64,000 nt of DNA from Plumapathes pennacea (taxonomy: Eukaryota > Cnidaria > Anthozoa > Antipatharia > Myriopathidae). The DNA is taken from positions 7,223,501 to 7,287,500 of the forward strand of contig OZ038473.1 of assembly GCA_964036295.1 (NCBI GenBank), written 5' to 3'. The translations under genes were made by a program, and so were the position numbers. Within the stretch, counting starts at the first letter, position 1. Every line of letters begins with the position of its first letter. Shown here piece after piece: positions 20,571 to 31,455 of this stretch. Under the pieces are notes generated by a model that was not told where the DNA came from, searched no databases, and worked only from the letters and a program-made list of their open reading frames with translations.

Positions 20571-23040
20571 GCCCGAAATCTGCAGGAACTTTAATCGTCG
20601 CCTGCACTCAACTTGTGAGAAGGCGAATAACAAATGTACCCACGGACGCCTTCACAAATGTTCAACGTGCAACAAATGGGGATGCAAAGCAGTACGCCAC
20701 GAGTCCCAACAAGCCAATGCAGCCACAGCTGTTAATCAGCCTGCATCGCCTCCAAACACTCCGGTGTCTTCCAACGAAACTCTGTTCGGACTGCCAGCAT
20801 TTACAGATCCAACCGCTGTCCCTGCGAACACCCAAACTCAAGTGGGAAATCGTAATATCTTGTGGACCTCAGTAATATCTGCAGGCAAGTCTCTTCCCCT
20901 TCTGTTGGATAGTTGCTGTTCAATGTCACTAGTTGTTACTGACCATGCAAACCTGAAGTGGCTCACCACAATTGCACCACAACAGGCCAAAGTTGCAAGA
21001 TGGTGCATGTCAATGGCTGAATTTGACTTCTACATTCAACACCGCCCAGGTATCAAGAATGTAGTGCCTGATGTCCTGAGTCGGTACCCAGTCACAGCCT
21101 CACCAGATTGTCATCTCATCACCCTTCCTGACTCCAGAATAGAAACTTTCATTCTAACAGCATTATCAGCAGATGTTCCAACCCATACCTCCCAGTTGGT
21201 ACATAACACCTTCAATGAAACTGTGATGTACTTGTCCAGTGCATGTCTCTTGACACACCCTGGACATGACCGATACATCTCACATGAAGCTATCGAACCA
21301 GCAGCAGAGCACCCTGACCAGAACAAGAAGAAACAACCAAATGAACAGCAACATTCTACCATGAATGTTCCAGAGCCTGTGGATCTCACATCTCCCAACC
21401 CTACTCGCGCACAGTATGCCGAGGCCCAGCGCCAGGATTACTGGTATGGTAATCTCATGAACTATCTAACGTCGGATCACAACAAGACAGCCATTGCTCA
21501 TCTACCTGAGAAACACCAACAGTGGATTAGACAAATATCAAAGAGAACTACCATTGTGGATGGACTACTTTTGTACCGAGATGAATTTATGGACAGTCCC
21601 TCACATTACCGAATCATGGTCCCTAATGACATTGAACTTCAACGCAAGTTACTAAAGGCTTACCATGATTCACCACTGGGCATGCATAGAGGACGTGAAG
21701 CAACTTATGAGTCTCTCTCATATGACTATTACTGGAGAAACATGGCTAAACATGTCAGGAACTGGATACGAAGATGTCCTCAGTGCCTCAAGTTCAAAAC
21801 AGCAGACCCAAAGCATGGTCCAATGCAAGTACGCACCTATAATCATCCATTCCACACCCTGAGAATTGATTATGTTGGACCCCTTCCAAAAACACCCACC
21901 GGAAACAAGTGGATGCTAACTGCAGTTTGTCCCTATTCCAACTTCCTGGTAGCTATTCCAGTCCCAGACAAACAAGCTACAACAGCTGCCCGAACACTCT
22001 TTGATCATGTTTTTCTTCAGTATGGCTTCCCCTCAGTACTACAAAGTGACCAGGGAGGAGAATGGGTCAACGCAGTTGTTCATCAACTAACCAAGTTACT
22101 CTCCATCGACCATGTTTTCACAACGAGCTACAGGCCCCGCCTGAATGGAAGTACAGAACGAGTTCACCGATGGCTCAATAGTGCAATAGCCATTTACTGC
22201 AACAAGTATCAAAGCAACTGGCAAGATTTTCTTCAGCCTGCAGTTTATACTCATAATGTGTCACCAATTCCAGGAACAGGAAAAATCAGTCCCTTCTTCT
22301 TAGTGTTTGGTCGTCATGCTCCATCACCGGAGACTTTGATACTTAACTTGCCTCCACATCCTCTACCTAAACAAACGTATGCAGAAAACCTTGTTTTGCG
22401 CATAGGAGAAGCACAGAAACACTTCAACCGCATAAAAGCTGACATTAAGAGGAGTCAACGTGAACATTACGATCAATCCTCCCGCAACATAGAGGTTGAT
22501 GTTGGCATGAGAGTCTATGTCAGAAAACCACCCCCAACTAATCAGCCAAAAGGTTTAACACCTCGTTTTACACGCCGATTTGATGGCCCCTTTATGGTTA
22601 CAGAACATGTACATGGCCGCCAGGATCTTCTCAGACTGCGCCATGAAACAACAGGACAGGAGATGCGAACTGTCAATATTGAAAAAATTGTTGTTGTTCC
22701 AGAAGGCGACCCACATGACATTCGTCCTGAGGATGAACAGCCTGTACAAGCATCCAACGAGCCTCAAGTAACAACAACACCAGTCTCTCCAGACTTGGCT
22801 AAAGTAGCCTTTGCCTTTGGCCAGTACCTCAGTAGCTTACCAAAGCCCCAAGCATATGTCTCTGAAGCATGTAAAGCAGTTTATGAAACCCTACCAGATG
22901 CCAGAGACATTCTCACCCGTTGCGGCAAACTTAAAGGACTTGTCTCAAAGTGCCCCTATCTCTCGATGAAAGGTGGAACACAAGGAGGAACATATCTTCT
23001 TGTTCTTAATGTTAAACTCTTTCATGACCTGAACAAGTAA
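20365..23040 (+). CDS. Gypsy Pol: zinc finger, protease remnant, RNase H C-terminus, integrase (RT deleted)
   Basis: An open frame of 891 codons; the convincing Pol part begins near 20,570. A Cys/His cluster (CRNFN...C...C.HGRLHKC) precedes LPLLLDSCCSMSLV, an aspartic-protease block with D-S-C instead of D-S/T-G. Immediately afterwards comes VTDHANLKWLTT and FYIQHRPGIKNVVPDVLSR, the end of Gypsy RNase H. The whole RT and the start of RNase H are therefore absent, yet the frame is preserved. The integrase has H..H (HDSPLGMHRGRE), CPQC, then LRIDYVG, LQSDQGGEW and RPRLNGSTERVH, a complete D-D-E. A C-terminal tail of about 250 residues follows. The product could bind and integrate DNA but not reverse transcribe. 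Confidence 0.88.
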   Translation: MQTMEIRRRHKVWPLGNLPALCLLHHQTKASYVLLERTSKNESVGPAVRSAMLLGTAHLKKTEHMNSNKPEICRNFNRRLHSTCEKANNKCTHGRLHKCSTCNKWGCKAVRHESQQANAATAVNQPASPPNTPVSSNETLFGLPAFTDPTAVPANTQTQVGNRNILWTSVISAGKSLPLLLDSCCSMSLVVTDHANLKWLTTIAPQQAKVARWCMSMAEFDFYIQHRPGIKNVVPDVLSRYPVTASPDCHLITLPDSRIETFILTALSADVPTHTSQLVHNTFNETVMYLSSACLLTHPGHDRYISHEAIEPAAEHPDQNKKKQPNEQQHSTMNVPEPVDLTSPNPTRAQYAEAQRQDYWYGNLMNYLTSDHNKTAIAHLPEKHQQWIRQISKRTTIVDGLLLYRDEFMDSPSHYRIMVPNDIELQRKLLKAYHDSPLGMHRGREATYESLSYDYYWRNMAKHVRNWIRRCPQCLKFKTADPKHGPMQVRTYNHPFHTLRIDYVGPLPKTPTGNKWMLTAVCPYSNFLVAIPVPDKQATTAARTLFDHVFLQYGFPSVLQSDQGGEWVNAVVHQLTKLLSIDHVFTTSYRPRLNGSTERVHRWLNSAIAIYCNKYQSNWQDFLQPAVYTHNVSPIPGTGKISPFFLVFGRHAPSPETLILNLPPHPLPKQTYAENLVLRIGEAQKHFNRIKADIKRSQREHYDQSSRNIEVDVGMRVYVRKPPPTNQPKGLTPRFTRRFDGPFMVTEHVHGRQDLLRLRHETTGQEMRTVNIEKIVVVPEGDPHDIRPEDEQPVQASNEPQVTTTPVSPDLAKVAFAFGQYLSSLPKPQAYVSEACKAVYETLPDARDILTRCGKLKGLVSKCPYLSMKGGTQGGTYLLVLNVKLFHDLNK

Positions 23041-23152
23041 ACCCTCAAGAAAGGGTGGACAAAAGAGGAACAATTCACCTTGTTACATAATGTTTTTGTT
23101 TGTCGTTCAGTTATCGTTACATTTCATGTATCCCTCTCAAGAAGGGGTGGAC

Positions 23153-23304
23153 TGTAGTAGGACGCGCGGTTACTCAGCAGAACCAGTTAAGAACCAGTTA
23201 GAACCGGTTAGGAAACGCACGAGGTAGAGAGTGCAGCGCGCACCGTGAGAACGATTAAAGGCTTTGAGTTATTCCCTATACTCTGATCTTTGGTTCCCTC
23301 TACA
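23153..23304 (+). repeat. 3' LTR of the Gypsy element
   Basis: Near-identical to 19,470-19,621; followed by the CTAT duplication. Confidence 0.95.
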
Positions 23305-23399
23305 CTATGCCCCGGGGGAGGGGGGCATTTGTCAAGCATCATTGTCCCGTACCCCAGGGCTTTAGTAAGCTTTTGTAAGGCCTTAAACACAAGTCCCCG

Positions 23400-23830
23400 T
23401 GGGTGTGAATGATAAGTGCATTATGTGACCTCTGAAAAACACAAGAGAACAGTAAGCAAGGGGTTGTTAAACAGGGTCTCCTATTTCCAGAAGAAAATCA
23501 AGGAAGAGGAAAGTAGCAGAATGGAAGTGCTGGAAAAGGCCTCCCATGCTATGTACTGGTTGGCGGCTAAGGAATGTTTTGCTAACAGAAAGATCACATC
23601 CCTCCTTGAACTGCTGGAGATGCTGGGCCTTGACAAACTCAAGTATTTTCACACAGATCCTGTGGATCACTCAGAGGATAGTTATTACAATCAGAGAGAG
23701 TTTGAACAATCTGATTTGTGGCAAAATTCAGCCGTCAGGTGCACCTTATGGTCTTCTTGTTAATGTCCCAGATACTAGTAGTACCATGCTCACCAAGAAA
23801 GAACAGAAAATTTCATAAGACCATATCAGT
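23400..23830 (+). pseudogene. ZNF862/KIAA1586-like (hAT-derived) fragment
   Basis: The reading VTSEKHKRTVSKGLL, then FQKKIKEEESSRMEVL, AMYWLAAKECFANRKITSL and LGLDKLKYFHTD, follows the region after the zinc finger in ZNF862-like proteins of marine invertebrates. These are hAT-transposase-derived. After about 23,700 the reading moves to another frame (SGAPYGLLVNVPDT), where 'GLL(V/I)DE..D' normally marks the first catalytic Asp; here it is Asn. Several stops follow. It begins 100 bp after the Gypsy insertion and is truncated at both ends. Confidence 0.55.
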
Positions 23831-24749
23831 CAGATTTCCTTCAGCCAGCAGCAGCTTACCAGCCACTACCAAACCCAGTGCCAGTGCAGACATAAGGTAC
23901 CCACACCAAGGCTGAGGAAGAAGTGTATGAGGAAATTTGAGTAGCTTCTTGCAGCCTTGGCTTCCCTTCAGCTGATCAACTGTCCAATTCATCTTAGCAC
24001 TCACACAATTTTAGCAATGAAGATACTGACTCAAACTAATACTGATGTATAAACATACACTGTATTACAGTGTAAACTTTCATCCCTCAAATTTCAAACT
24101 ATTTAACTTGGACTGTTAAAGGTTCTTTTTTCTTTTACTTTCCAAGCAAAAACGTAATACACAAAAGTAAGATGCAGTGTAAAGAGAAAGGCATCTGCAA
24201 TCCAGTTGAAACTTCAGGAGTTCTGTCAACCTTCCTGAATCTGACAGCAAGCATTCCGTATTGGATTTGTGGACTTGTCATATTAAACTTCAATTCATTT
24301 GATCCATAAAGGTCCAAATGCACCAGATAGCATTTTGGAGCATTCAACATTTAAAATTTTCCCAGGGGGGAGGGGGTGGCATGCCCCAACCCTCCAAGGG
24401 GATAGCGGCCTTTTGGCACTCGTTGGATAGTATTTTATCCTCACCAAATACCATTCTCACATCATGGACGGTTAAGTTATGGGAGGTATCCACTCCTGGC
24501 CCCCAGCCTTCCGGCCGTTAGTACCCGACAACACCGAGACATTAAAACAAGCCCTCTTACATGCCCTGTATAAATGATGATTACATGCATACGAAAGACT
24601 GTTCTCCTTCCACTACTCAGATCTTTTATCTTATATTTACTAAACTGTTTGTTTAGGTTGCAAACACACTTGGTTTCCTTAGGTTACTTTCTGATCGCTT
24701 TAAGAAGTCGACACAAGCAAACATAGAAGCAATAAATCACCATATCATT
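23831..24749. other. No gene recognised
   Basis: AT-rich, with a G-rich patch at 24,361-24,385 (GGGGGGAGGGGGTGGC) inside a probable miniature element (about 24,350-24,540). Nothing codes. Confidence 0.4.
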
Positions 24750-25505
24750 TTGAAATGTCTGTATTTCACAGACTGACCTCCCCGCACAGTGGGGCTTGCT
24801 GGGTAAAACATCGGAGCAGAATCTTGGCCCCACTACGCAGGGTTTCCTGGGTAAAAAACATCGCAACAGAATACCCAACCGCGTTCCCAGGCCCTTTCCT
24901 CTCCTGACCTCAACTTCGAATCTCGTGTTGAAATGTCTGTATTTCACGGACCGACTTTTGATCATGTGGAGTTCTGGTAGTCCGTTATGAAGCAACGGGC
25001 ACAGCAGGAGATTGAATGAGTTTTTGCACTCTTGCCAAACTACATAGTGAATATGAATCAAGCAAAGAATCAAAAGGAACACTCTCACGAGGAGAAACAA
25101 ATTCATCTTCAAAAACGAAGAGAGCAAGACCGTCTAAGACAAACTCATGAGACAAGCCAACAGCACAGTATTCGTCTCAAGTGCAGACGGCAAACAGCCG
25201 CCCAACAAAAACAACAGCAGTCGAGACAGGACAATACTGTCGCTGTCAAAGAAGAGAAACAAGGGCATGACTGAGAGCGTTAAAAGCAGAAATGAGCTCA
25301 GGAGACAACCCAGGAAAGAGAATGGCACACTGCAGCTGCCCGGGAGCATCATATGCAGAAGCGAGCCCAAGAAACAGCTCAGGAAAGAGTGGAACAGCGC
25401 ATGAAAGCCGATCGAGAACGAGCGCCCGACGCCACAATGAAACGTCCGGAGAAACACCCTGTAGGCTTCATGCTCAAAATGAGGCCAACAATCGATGCCG
25501 TGAGC
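24750..25505 (+). repeat. R/E/Q-rich repeat unit, copy 1
   Basis: Matches 54,915-55,673 at roughly 85% by eye. Both start TTTTGAAATGTCTGTATTTC, repeat that motif about 170 bp later, and contain two or three GC-rich blocks of the type CAGCGGGGTTTGCTGGGTAA. The coding part (25,052-25,505, several frameshifts in this copy) encodes a highly charged protein: KRREQDRLR, IRL(K/E)(C/R)RRQTA, KQQQSRQDN, VKEEKQ, then QERVEQRMKADRERA. Repeated ARG/GLU heptad-like blocks of this kind resemble the N-terminal arms of Helitron proteins, but no Rep or helicase is present. Function unknown. Here it abuts a piggyBac C-terminus. Confidence 0.65.
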
Positions 25506-26267
25506 AATGTTCGTCTCTTGTCAAAGAATGGCGCTTTCCGAGGCAACAATATCTGCCTAGCAGTAGATGGGCAGAAAGGTAAGCTCATTTTCACCAAATG
25601 GTTTGACAAGAGGGATGTGTGCATTCTTTCATCAAATGCCAATCCCCTTGATGCTGATGTAATCGTGCAGCAGAGAGAGTGACACGGGAACGCGATTGTA
25701 CAGGTGAGAAAGCCGAGTGTTGTCGCTTTGTACAACAAGCACATGGGTAGTGTTGACCATGCCGATCAGTTTCGCTCGTATTATTCTATCGGCCGTTCAT
25801 CCCGAAAATGGTACAAATATTTGTTTTGGTTTTTGGCGGACGTGTCCGTTTCCATTTGGCGGACGTATCATTCTTGATTTGATGTCGACAAATTTGCATT
25901 TCCCGAGTCCACCATTAACCATCAACTTCAATTTCGGTAATCCGATCCGTTTTCACCACACATGTCATCCATAAACGAAGAAAATATTTGTCTTGTTTGG
26001 CTACGAAGCTCATCTTGGCAAACAAAACATTACCGTTTGGCAGCTATTTTGGATGGATTTTATTCTCAATTGGCAAATATTTATGCATAGATTGGCGATT
26101 TATTTATTACTCTTTCAAATAAAATTCATTTGGCAATCGTATCTTGTGTCTGTTGATACTGCACATATGGTTTACTTTTATGACTCGCGTTTCGTTGTCA
26201 TTTGCCAAAAAAGCCCAGGAACTGGAGAAACGCCACGCGCTAATTCTTCTAGGAGCTAATGGGTTAA
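25506..26267 (+). pseudogene. piggyBac transposase C-terminal remnant and 3' transposon end
   Basis: KWFDKRDVCILSS, followed after a TGA by KPSVVALYNKHMGSVDHADQ and WYKYLFWFLADVS, are hallmark blocks of the piggyBac DDE_Tnp_1_7 C-terminal half (W.DKR.V, YN..M.GVD..DQ). The rest decays into stops. The element ends with AGGAGCTAATGGG at 26,263 followed by TTAA (26,264-26,267). This is the mirror of the CCCATTCGCTCCT left end seen at 50,307, so the same piggyBac family is involved. The N-terminal half of the transposase is missing and is replaced by the R/E/Q-rich unit. Confidence 0.82.
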
Positions 26268-26889
26268 ATTAGCAGTTTAGCTGTATTTTATACATTATGT
26301 ATAAAGTAATGTTCAGAAGAGATTTCTGTCATAATAGCTGGTGTGGGCAAAAAAAATTGCCATGATCTAAACAAGTTTAATTAGATAATACCCTGACAAG
26401 TCAATGCCTTCAGTGGACTAAAGGTCAAAATCATTTGCAAAGATACATAATTATAACAGCCAAACAAGTCAATTTGCATTTACCATAGTTAGTTTCATTT
26501 TACTTAAGCCAGCACTTTAATAGCATAAATTTCTTCCTTTTCCCAAATAGAATATTAGTAATGATATTTTATCAAGTTTTCTTTTGAACAAGTTTTTTTC
26601 CATGCAGCTTGCATGACATTAATTTCTGGTGAGATACTGTCTAAACTGTTACCCCAACATCAGTCTGCTTCCCCACCCACCCATCTATCTCAAGCCACAG
26701 AACACACTTTTTTATTTCTAGACTTTGATGCTTGTTTTGTTTTTCATAGGTCTCTAAATATCAAGACAAACACAAAGTTCACTAAGTCCAACTGGAAAAG
26801 GTATCTTTCTGTGATTAGGAAGAGTTAGTTTATACCCACATGACATGGAAAATGAGACTTTTTAAGATAAGAATGTCAATACAGTACTA
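26268..26889. other. No gene recognised
   Basis: AT-rich spacer. GGAAAATGAGAC (about 26,845) is inverted as GTCTCATTTTC (about 26,906). The 26-bp block around 26,889-26,914 recurs at 55,679-55,704. Confidence 0.4.
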
Positions 26890-26903
26890 AACTGATGTTC
26901 TTC

Positions 26904-29579
26904 TCATGTCTCATTTTCAGACATTGTCCATTTCTTCTTGGCTAGCGCAAGTTCCATAACAGTCAGGGGTCCCGTCTGTCTAGTTGCTCGGTTCCTCAAG
27001 TTCTGGACATACCTTAGGACATAGGCTGTGATGCGCATCAGCTTGCCGTATGTGCTGTACCTTGTAATGTCCATGGTGTTGCTGATGTTTGGATCATCTT
27101 CAGATGTCGGAGGTGGTTCGGGATGCTCACATTTGGGTTCCGTTAGCGTCTCCGAGTCTGGGACTTCTGCTAGAAGGATGGTACTTGAGTCCCACATGGG
27201 CCATTTGTCAGTGGTTAACCAATTTGGTCCATGCTGCCAGGCGTCGGAGGACTGTAGTTGTGAAGCGTTAATCCCTCTAGTTACCAGATCCGCAGGATTG
27301 TCGGCAGTTACTGGGAAGAGATGCTTGATCTCTTGGACGCGGTTGGCTACAAACTGCTTGAGTTGCTTGTTGCTATGTAGCCAATGAAGGACGATCTGAC
27401 TGTCTGACCACAAGTTGACATCTAGACTGGGAAACCTCTGCTTGAGTGAGTTGTAATGATGAAGGTCACGAGGTTGGCACCAACCAGAGCAGCCATCAAC
27501 TCAAGTTTGGGCAGCGTCAACTTCTTCAGGGGTGGGACTCGAGTCTTCACCATCACGAACACAGTCTGATCCACTTGTCTGAGGTATGCTGCGGCACCAT
27601 AGGCCTTGGGGCTCGCGTCTACAAGCACATGTAGCTGAACTGCGTCATCTGTCGGTGGGCGAGTGAAGTAGCTCCTGGGAATGACAACCTTCATGCATTG
27701 TTGAATGTCCTGTGCTATCTTGATCCAACGCTCTCAAATTTCTTCATTTAACGGTTCATCCCAGCCAACAGTCTTCTGCCATATATCTTGCATGAGGATC
27801 TTCACACTAATGGTGACTGGGGTGATAAGTCCAAGTGGGTCAAATATCTTGGATGACTCTCGGAGTACCTCACATTTGGTGACAAGTATGTCTGGGGTGG
27901 TAGAGTTTCTCTAAGTGAGTGTTAGTGTGTCTGTTGAGGTGTTCTGCCGGAGACCCAAGACGCTTACTCTGTCACTGGTGGCATCAGCTACTTTGTCTTC
28001 AGTGGCTTGAGCTTGAAGTGACTTACTGTTAGATGCCCATGACCGTAGGTTGAACTTTGCTTCGGCCATTACGGATCTTGACTCTTGATAGTACTGCATG
28101 GTATCATCGTCGGTGTCGTACCCGGTGATGTTGTCGACGTACAGATTGTTCTGCATGTCCTGGGTTACCTTGGTGTCGTATCCATCGAGGTGGGTGTGCA
28201 GAACAGCATTCAGCATAAAGGGGGAGCTCGCTGACCCGAAGAGAACAGACTTGAATCAGTATACCACAAACTCACTTTCAGGGTCATCAGGGTCGAACAG
28301 CCAAAGGAAACGTGTCATATCGCGGCGCTCTCATCAAGTCTGACGTGCAAGAATGCCTCTTCTATGTCTGTAGAGATTCCGATGGCGTGGCTACGGAAGC
28401 GCACCAGCATGGATCCCATGTCAGTCAGAAATGGTGGGCCAACCATTAGGCAATCATTGAGACTGGTAGAGTTGGATGTTTGGCAACAACTGCAGTCATA
28501 TACGATCCTGATAGGTGTGGTTGACGATTCCTTCTTCACGGGATGTTGGGGGATGTAATGCACTTTGTCAGATGGGTCTGGATGTTGAACCCTCTCGATA
28601 AAGCCACGTACTTCCTGCTCCTTGATGATCTCTGCATAGCATTTCAGTAGGTCTGGCGTCTGAGTCGGCGGGCTGTGGCACGTATGCATTTCTCGCAAAT
28701 CAAAAGGTTAGTGGGGAGAGGGAGGTGTTCATCTTTCCAAGGAAATTTGGCTTTGTATGCACCATCAGTATCACGAGAGATTGAGGTGGCCTGGTAACTA
28801 CTTAGAAAATCATTCTCTGGGCTATCATCACAAGGTGAGATGCCTAGTGACTCTACTGACCAGAAACGTTCAAGGTTGAACTCATCTTCCCCATGTTGAG
28901 CCATGACATGAAAAATGTTGGTTGAATTCCCTTGAGACCTCATAGGTTTTAGGGGGCCGGATAACAGGTACCCCAATCTTGACTGCATTGCTGTAGGTCC
29001 CTCTTCCCCACGGAAGGTGTTGTCCTGGACAATGTCCCAATAATGATCGGCTCCAATCAACAAATTGATTTCAAAGTTCCCATCAGACACTGGGTGTGCA
29101 AGTTTAAGCCCCTTGAGGTGGGGTAGACTGTGGACAATGTGGCGGCATTTGTTTTGTAAAGGGGTGGCAATTGTAGGGACCACTAGTATGCGTAGAGGAA
29201 TTTTGTCACCCTCATCTGTAATGATATCAACAGTGGTAACATCTAGCTGTCTGAAGGTAGGTTCCCTTGAACCAAAGGCTGACATGGAGATACTTTCCTT
29301 AGTGTGGGGGTTTGCCCCAAGTTCATCGGCAAGTCCCTTAGTAATAAAGGATCGTTGTGCACCATCATCCAACAAAATGTTGGCCTCTGTACTAACATTT
29401 CCAACACTGACTTGCAATACCTTCTTGGATTGAACTTTTATAAACCATTTAAACTTCCTAACGTGGTTACTGGCACTTAAAAGCAAGTTATGATCAAGAG
29501 CAAGGCCTGAGAAACAATTCAGGACAGAAAATAGTGCTTGAAGGCTGGCTGATAGCTCCAAGGGGAAGGTAAGACACAT
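26904..29579 (-). pseudogene. BEL/Pao protease-RT-RNase H fragment, minus strand
   Basis: Read from 29,579 downward. The protease block NILLDDGAQRSFITKGLADE has D-D-G in place of D-S-G, and is followed by LPHLKGLKLAHPV and LLIGADHYWDIV. The RT follows in other frames with RIVYDCSCC, STDIEEAFLHV, FGSASSPFMLN and YVDNI. The RT box is YVDN rather than YVDD, a variant I believe occurs in Pao elements. RNase H follows (LVDASPKAYGAAAYL, WSDSQIVLHWLHS, NPADLVTRG) and the sequence stops just before the integrase. Gag, integrase and LTRs are absent. Stops or frameshifts lie near 28,315, 28,216, 27,911 and 27,700. Confidence 0.87.
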
Positions 29580-30269
29580 AAATTTACTTTGTTCACATCA
29601 CTAACTCGTTTGTTCTGCATTGCTTCGAGTTTATCAAACATTTTGTGACCACGGTAAAACTTGGTTGTTGCAATGCGATACATTTTCACGAAAGAAAATT
29701 GTTTTGACCGTTTGAGTCTCGACATTTAAATCAACTTCCAGTGTCACATACAATGCAGAGGTTATTTTGCCACTTGACAACTTGCTCAGACAAAATCACA
29801 ACATATCACTCACACAGAAGAATCTTGGTGTTTCTGTGCATTTGATTAGAGTAAACCATTTCAGTGTATCACAGAACAGATCAAAATATTTGTCCTCTGT
29901 GAAATTATATCTGCAGTGCTCAGTCAAAGTTTTGAACACAGAGTAAAAAAATCATAAAACCTTTTGTATTTCAAGAGATTGTGAGTTTTGGTTTGAACAT
30001 GCAGTTTTTTAACTGCCCAGCTGCTGTTATCATGTACTGCATAACACTGTATAAGTACTACAAGTCAGTGGCCTAAACTTTAGAGTACCCAGCCAATAAC
30101 TTTCTTATCCAGTCTTTGTTTTGTCTTTGCTTTGTTCTAGAAGTATCAGATATATCAGAATGTATTAGAAATAATAAGTGGCTGGGTGTGCTATAGTTCC
30201 TTCATACAGGTAATCATCCCTCTCTAAGTAAGCTTCTCTCACAAGGTCAATTTTAGAAATATGCCTCTC
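29580..30269. other. No gene recognised
   Basis: A short minus-strand open stretch (29,725-29,519, MSRLKRSKQFSFVKMYRIAT...) precedes the Pao fragment but matches nothing I know. The rest is AT-rich. Confidence 0.35.
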
Positions 30270-30645
30270 TCAGTCTAATGGGGGAGGGGAGTACTCCCAT
30301 ATATATATATAGGTATGTGCCACCCCAAAGGGTATTGTTTTTAAACATTTTTAGTCTGAAATAGGGTATAGAGTTTGCCTTTTTGGTCTGAAATAGGGTA
30401 TTGATTTTGTGTTTTTGGCCTGGGATAGCATATAGGAATGTGTCAACACAGACAATGCATGGCAAATGGAAGAAAAAACAGGGTAGAAATTGTTGGGTCT
30501 GAAACAGTGTATAGTAAATCAGATATTTTGGTCTGAAATAGGGTAAGGGTTTTCAGGTCCAGGTGGCACACCCCCACCCAAAATTATGATGAGTGTCCCC
30601 CAGAATGGAACACATGCTAATATCATGTAAATGCTAATATGTTGA
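30270..30645 (+). repeat. GGGTA-type miniature element, copy 1
   Basis: Begins GGGGGAGGGGAGTACTCCCA and contains at least five internal repeats of TCTGAAATAGGGTA, ending near CATGTAAATGCTAATAT. Homologous to 56,140-56,575 and, more distantly and inverted, to 46,016-46,418. Confidence 0.75.
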
Positions 30646-30667
30646 AATGTGTGGTGTAAGCATACTG

Positions 30668-31455
30668 TACAGTATATGGGCAAATAATTACCATTCACGT
30701 CTTGACAAACTGTTAAAATTGCAAAAAAAATTGATACGAATAATGACATTTTCCAAATATAATGCACCCTCTTTACCTCTATTTCACAAATTTAAACTAC
30801 TCAATATCCATCAAATAAATGATTTTCTGAGAGCCTGCTTTACGTTTAAACTCATCAACAAGTTTCTTACGCCCTATTTTAGCTCTTTTTATGTTTAAAA
30901 TTTAAACATACATCAACATAATACTAGAAGGGCAAAAAAATTACACCAAAAATATAATAGAACTAACTATGGTAATTTTTCTACACGAAATAAATTAATA
31001 TCGATCTGGAACTCGACACCCAGCAATATTCAAGAATCTTTTTCCTCCACAATATTTAAAAATAACATGAAATCGCACATTCTAAATATCCAAGTAACAT
31101 AGAGATTTATTCTTATGATTATTATTAGCTTATTACTATCTACAAATACAAATATTTTTAGCTTCACATTTGTTAATATTTCTTACTTGTTTGTGGCGAA
31201 GTAGCTTATCTTTATTAGTATGATTATTTCATTAACCAAAAAATATATACATAGAATAGAATATTTTTGTTGGTAATTCTGCCAACTGATCACCTATAAA
31301 GATAATCTCAAAGTATTACATAAAGGGGGGACTACTCTGTAAAAGCCTGTTAGGGTTTAATTTAGTCCTCCTACCATTCTATCGATTAAATATATACCAA
31401 TGTACAGTAATTAATTTGTTATGACAAAATGGTGAATAAACAAACAAACAAACAA
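30668..31455 (+). pseudogene. 3' end of a LINE, inserted between two parts of an older repeat
   Basis: The C-terminal end of a LINE ORF2 reads NYHSRLDKLLKLQKKLIRI, then LFHKFKLLNIHQINDF and FSTRNKLISIWNS. These are post-RT blocks like those of the LINE at 39-44 kb. A frameshift occurs near 30,898. The tail ends in (AAAC)n (about 31,438-31,455). The flanks (GTGTGGTGTAAGCATAC left, TACATTAGAGCTC right) are contiguous in the related repeat at 56,612-56,650, proving a 5'-truncated insertion; TAC(A) is the likely short target duplication. Confidence 0.72.

Larger units (their letters stand above)
19466..23308 (+). mobile_element. Young Gypsy LTR retrotransposon lacking reverse transcriptase, with 4-bp target duplication
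   Basis: The element proper is 19,470-23,304. LTRs of 152 bp at 19,470-19,621 and 23,153-23,304 differ at only one position that I can see (A/G in GAGAGT[A/G]CAGCG). CTAT flanks both ends (19,466-19,469 and 23,305-23,308). A polypurine tract AAGAAGGGGTGGA precedes the 3' LTR. Gag and a long pol frame are open, but the whole RT core is missing from pol. Integrase is complete. Such a copy could move only with reverse transcriptase supplied from another element. Confidence 0.94.

Noticed and set aside
24796..24990. Open frame LGKTSEQNLG... (and its sister at 54,970)
   Set aside because: It reads through GC-rich non-coding repeats of the R/E/Q-rich unit in a frame different from the charged protein.
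26889..26914. 26-bp block shared with 55,679-55,704
   Set aside because: Too short, and the flanks do not align; kept only as a note because it may be the edge of a small repeat.
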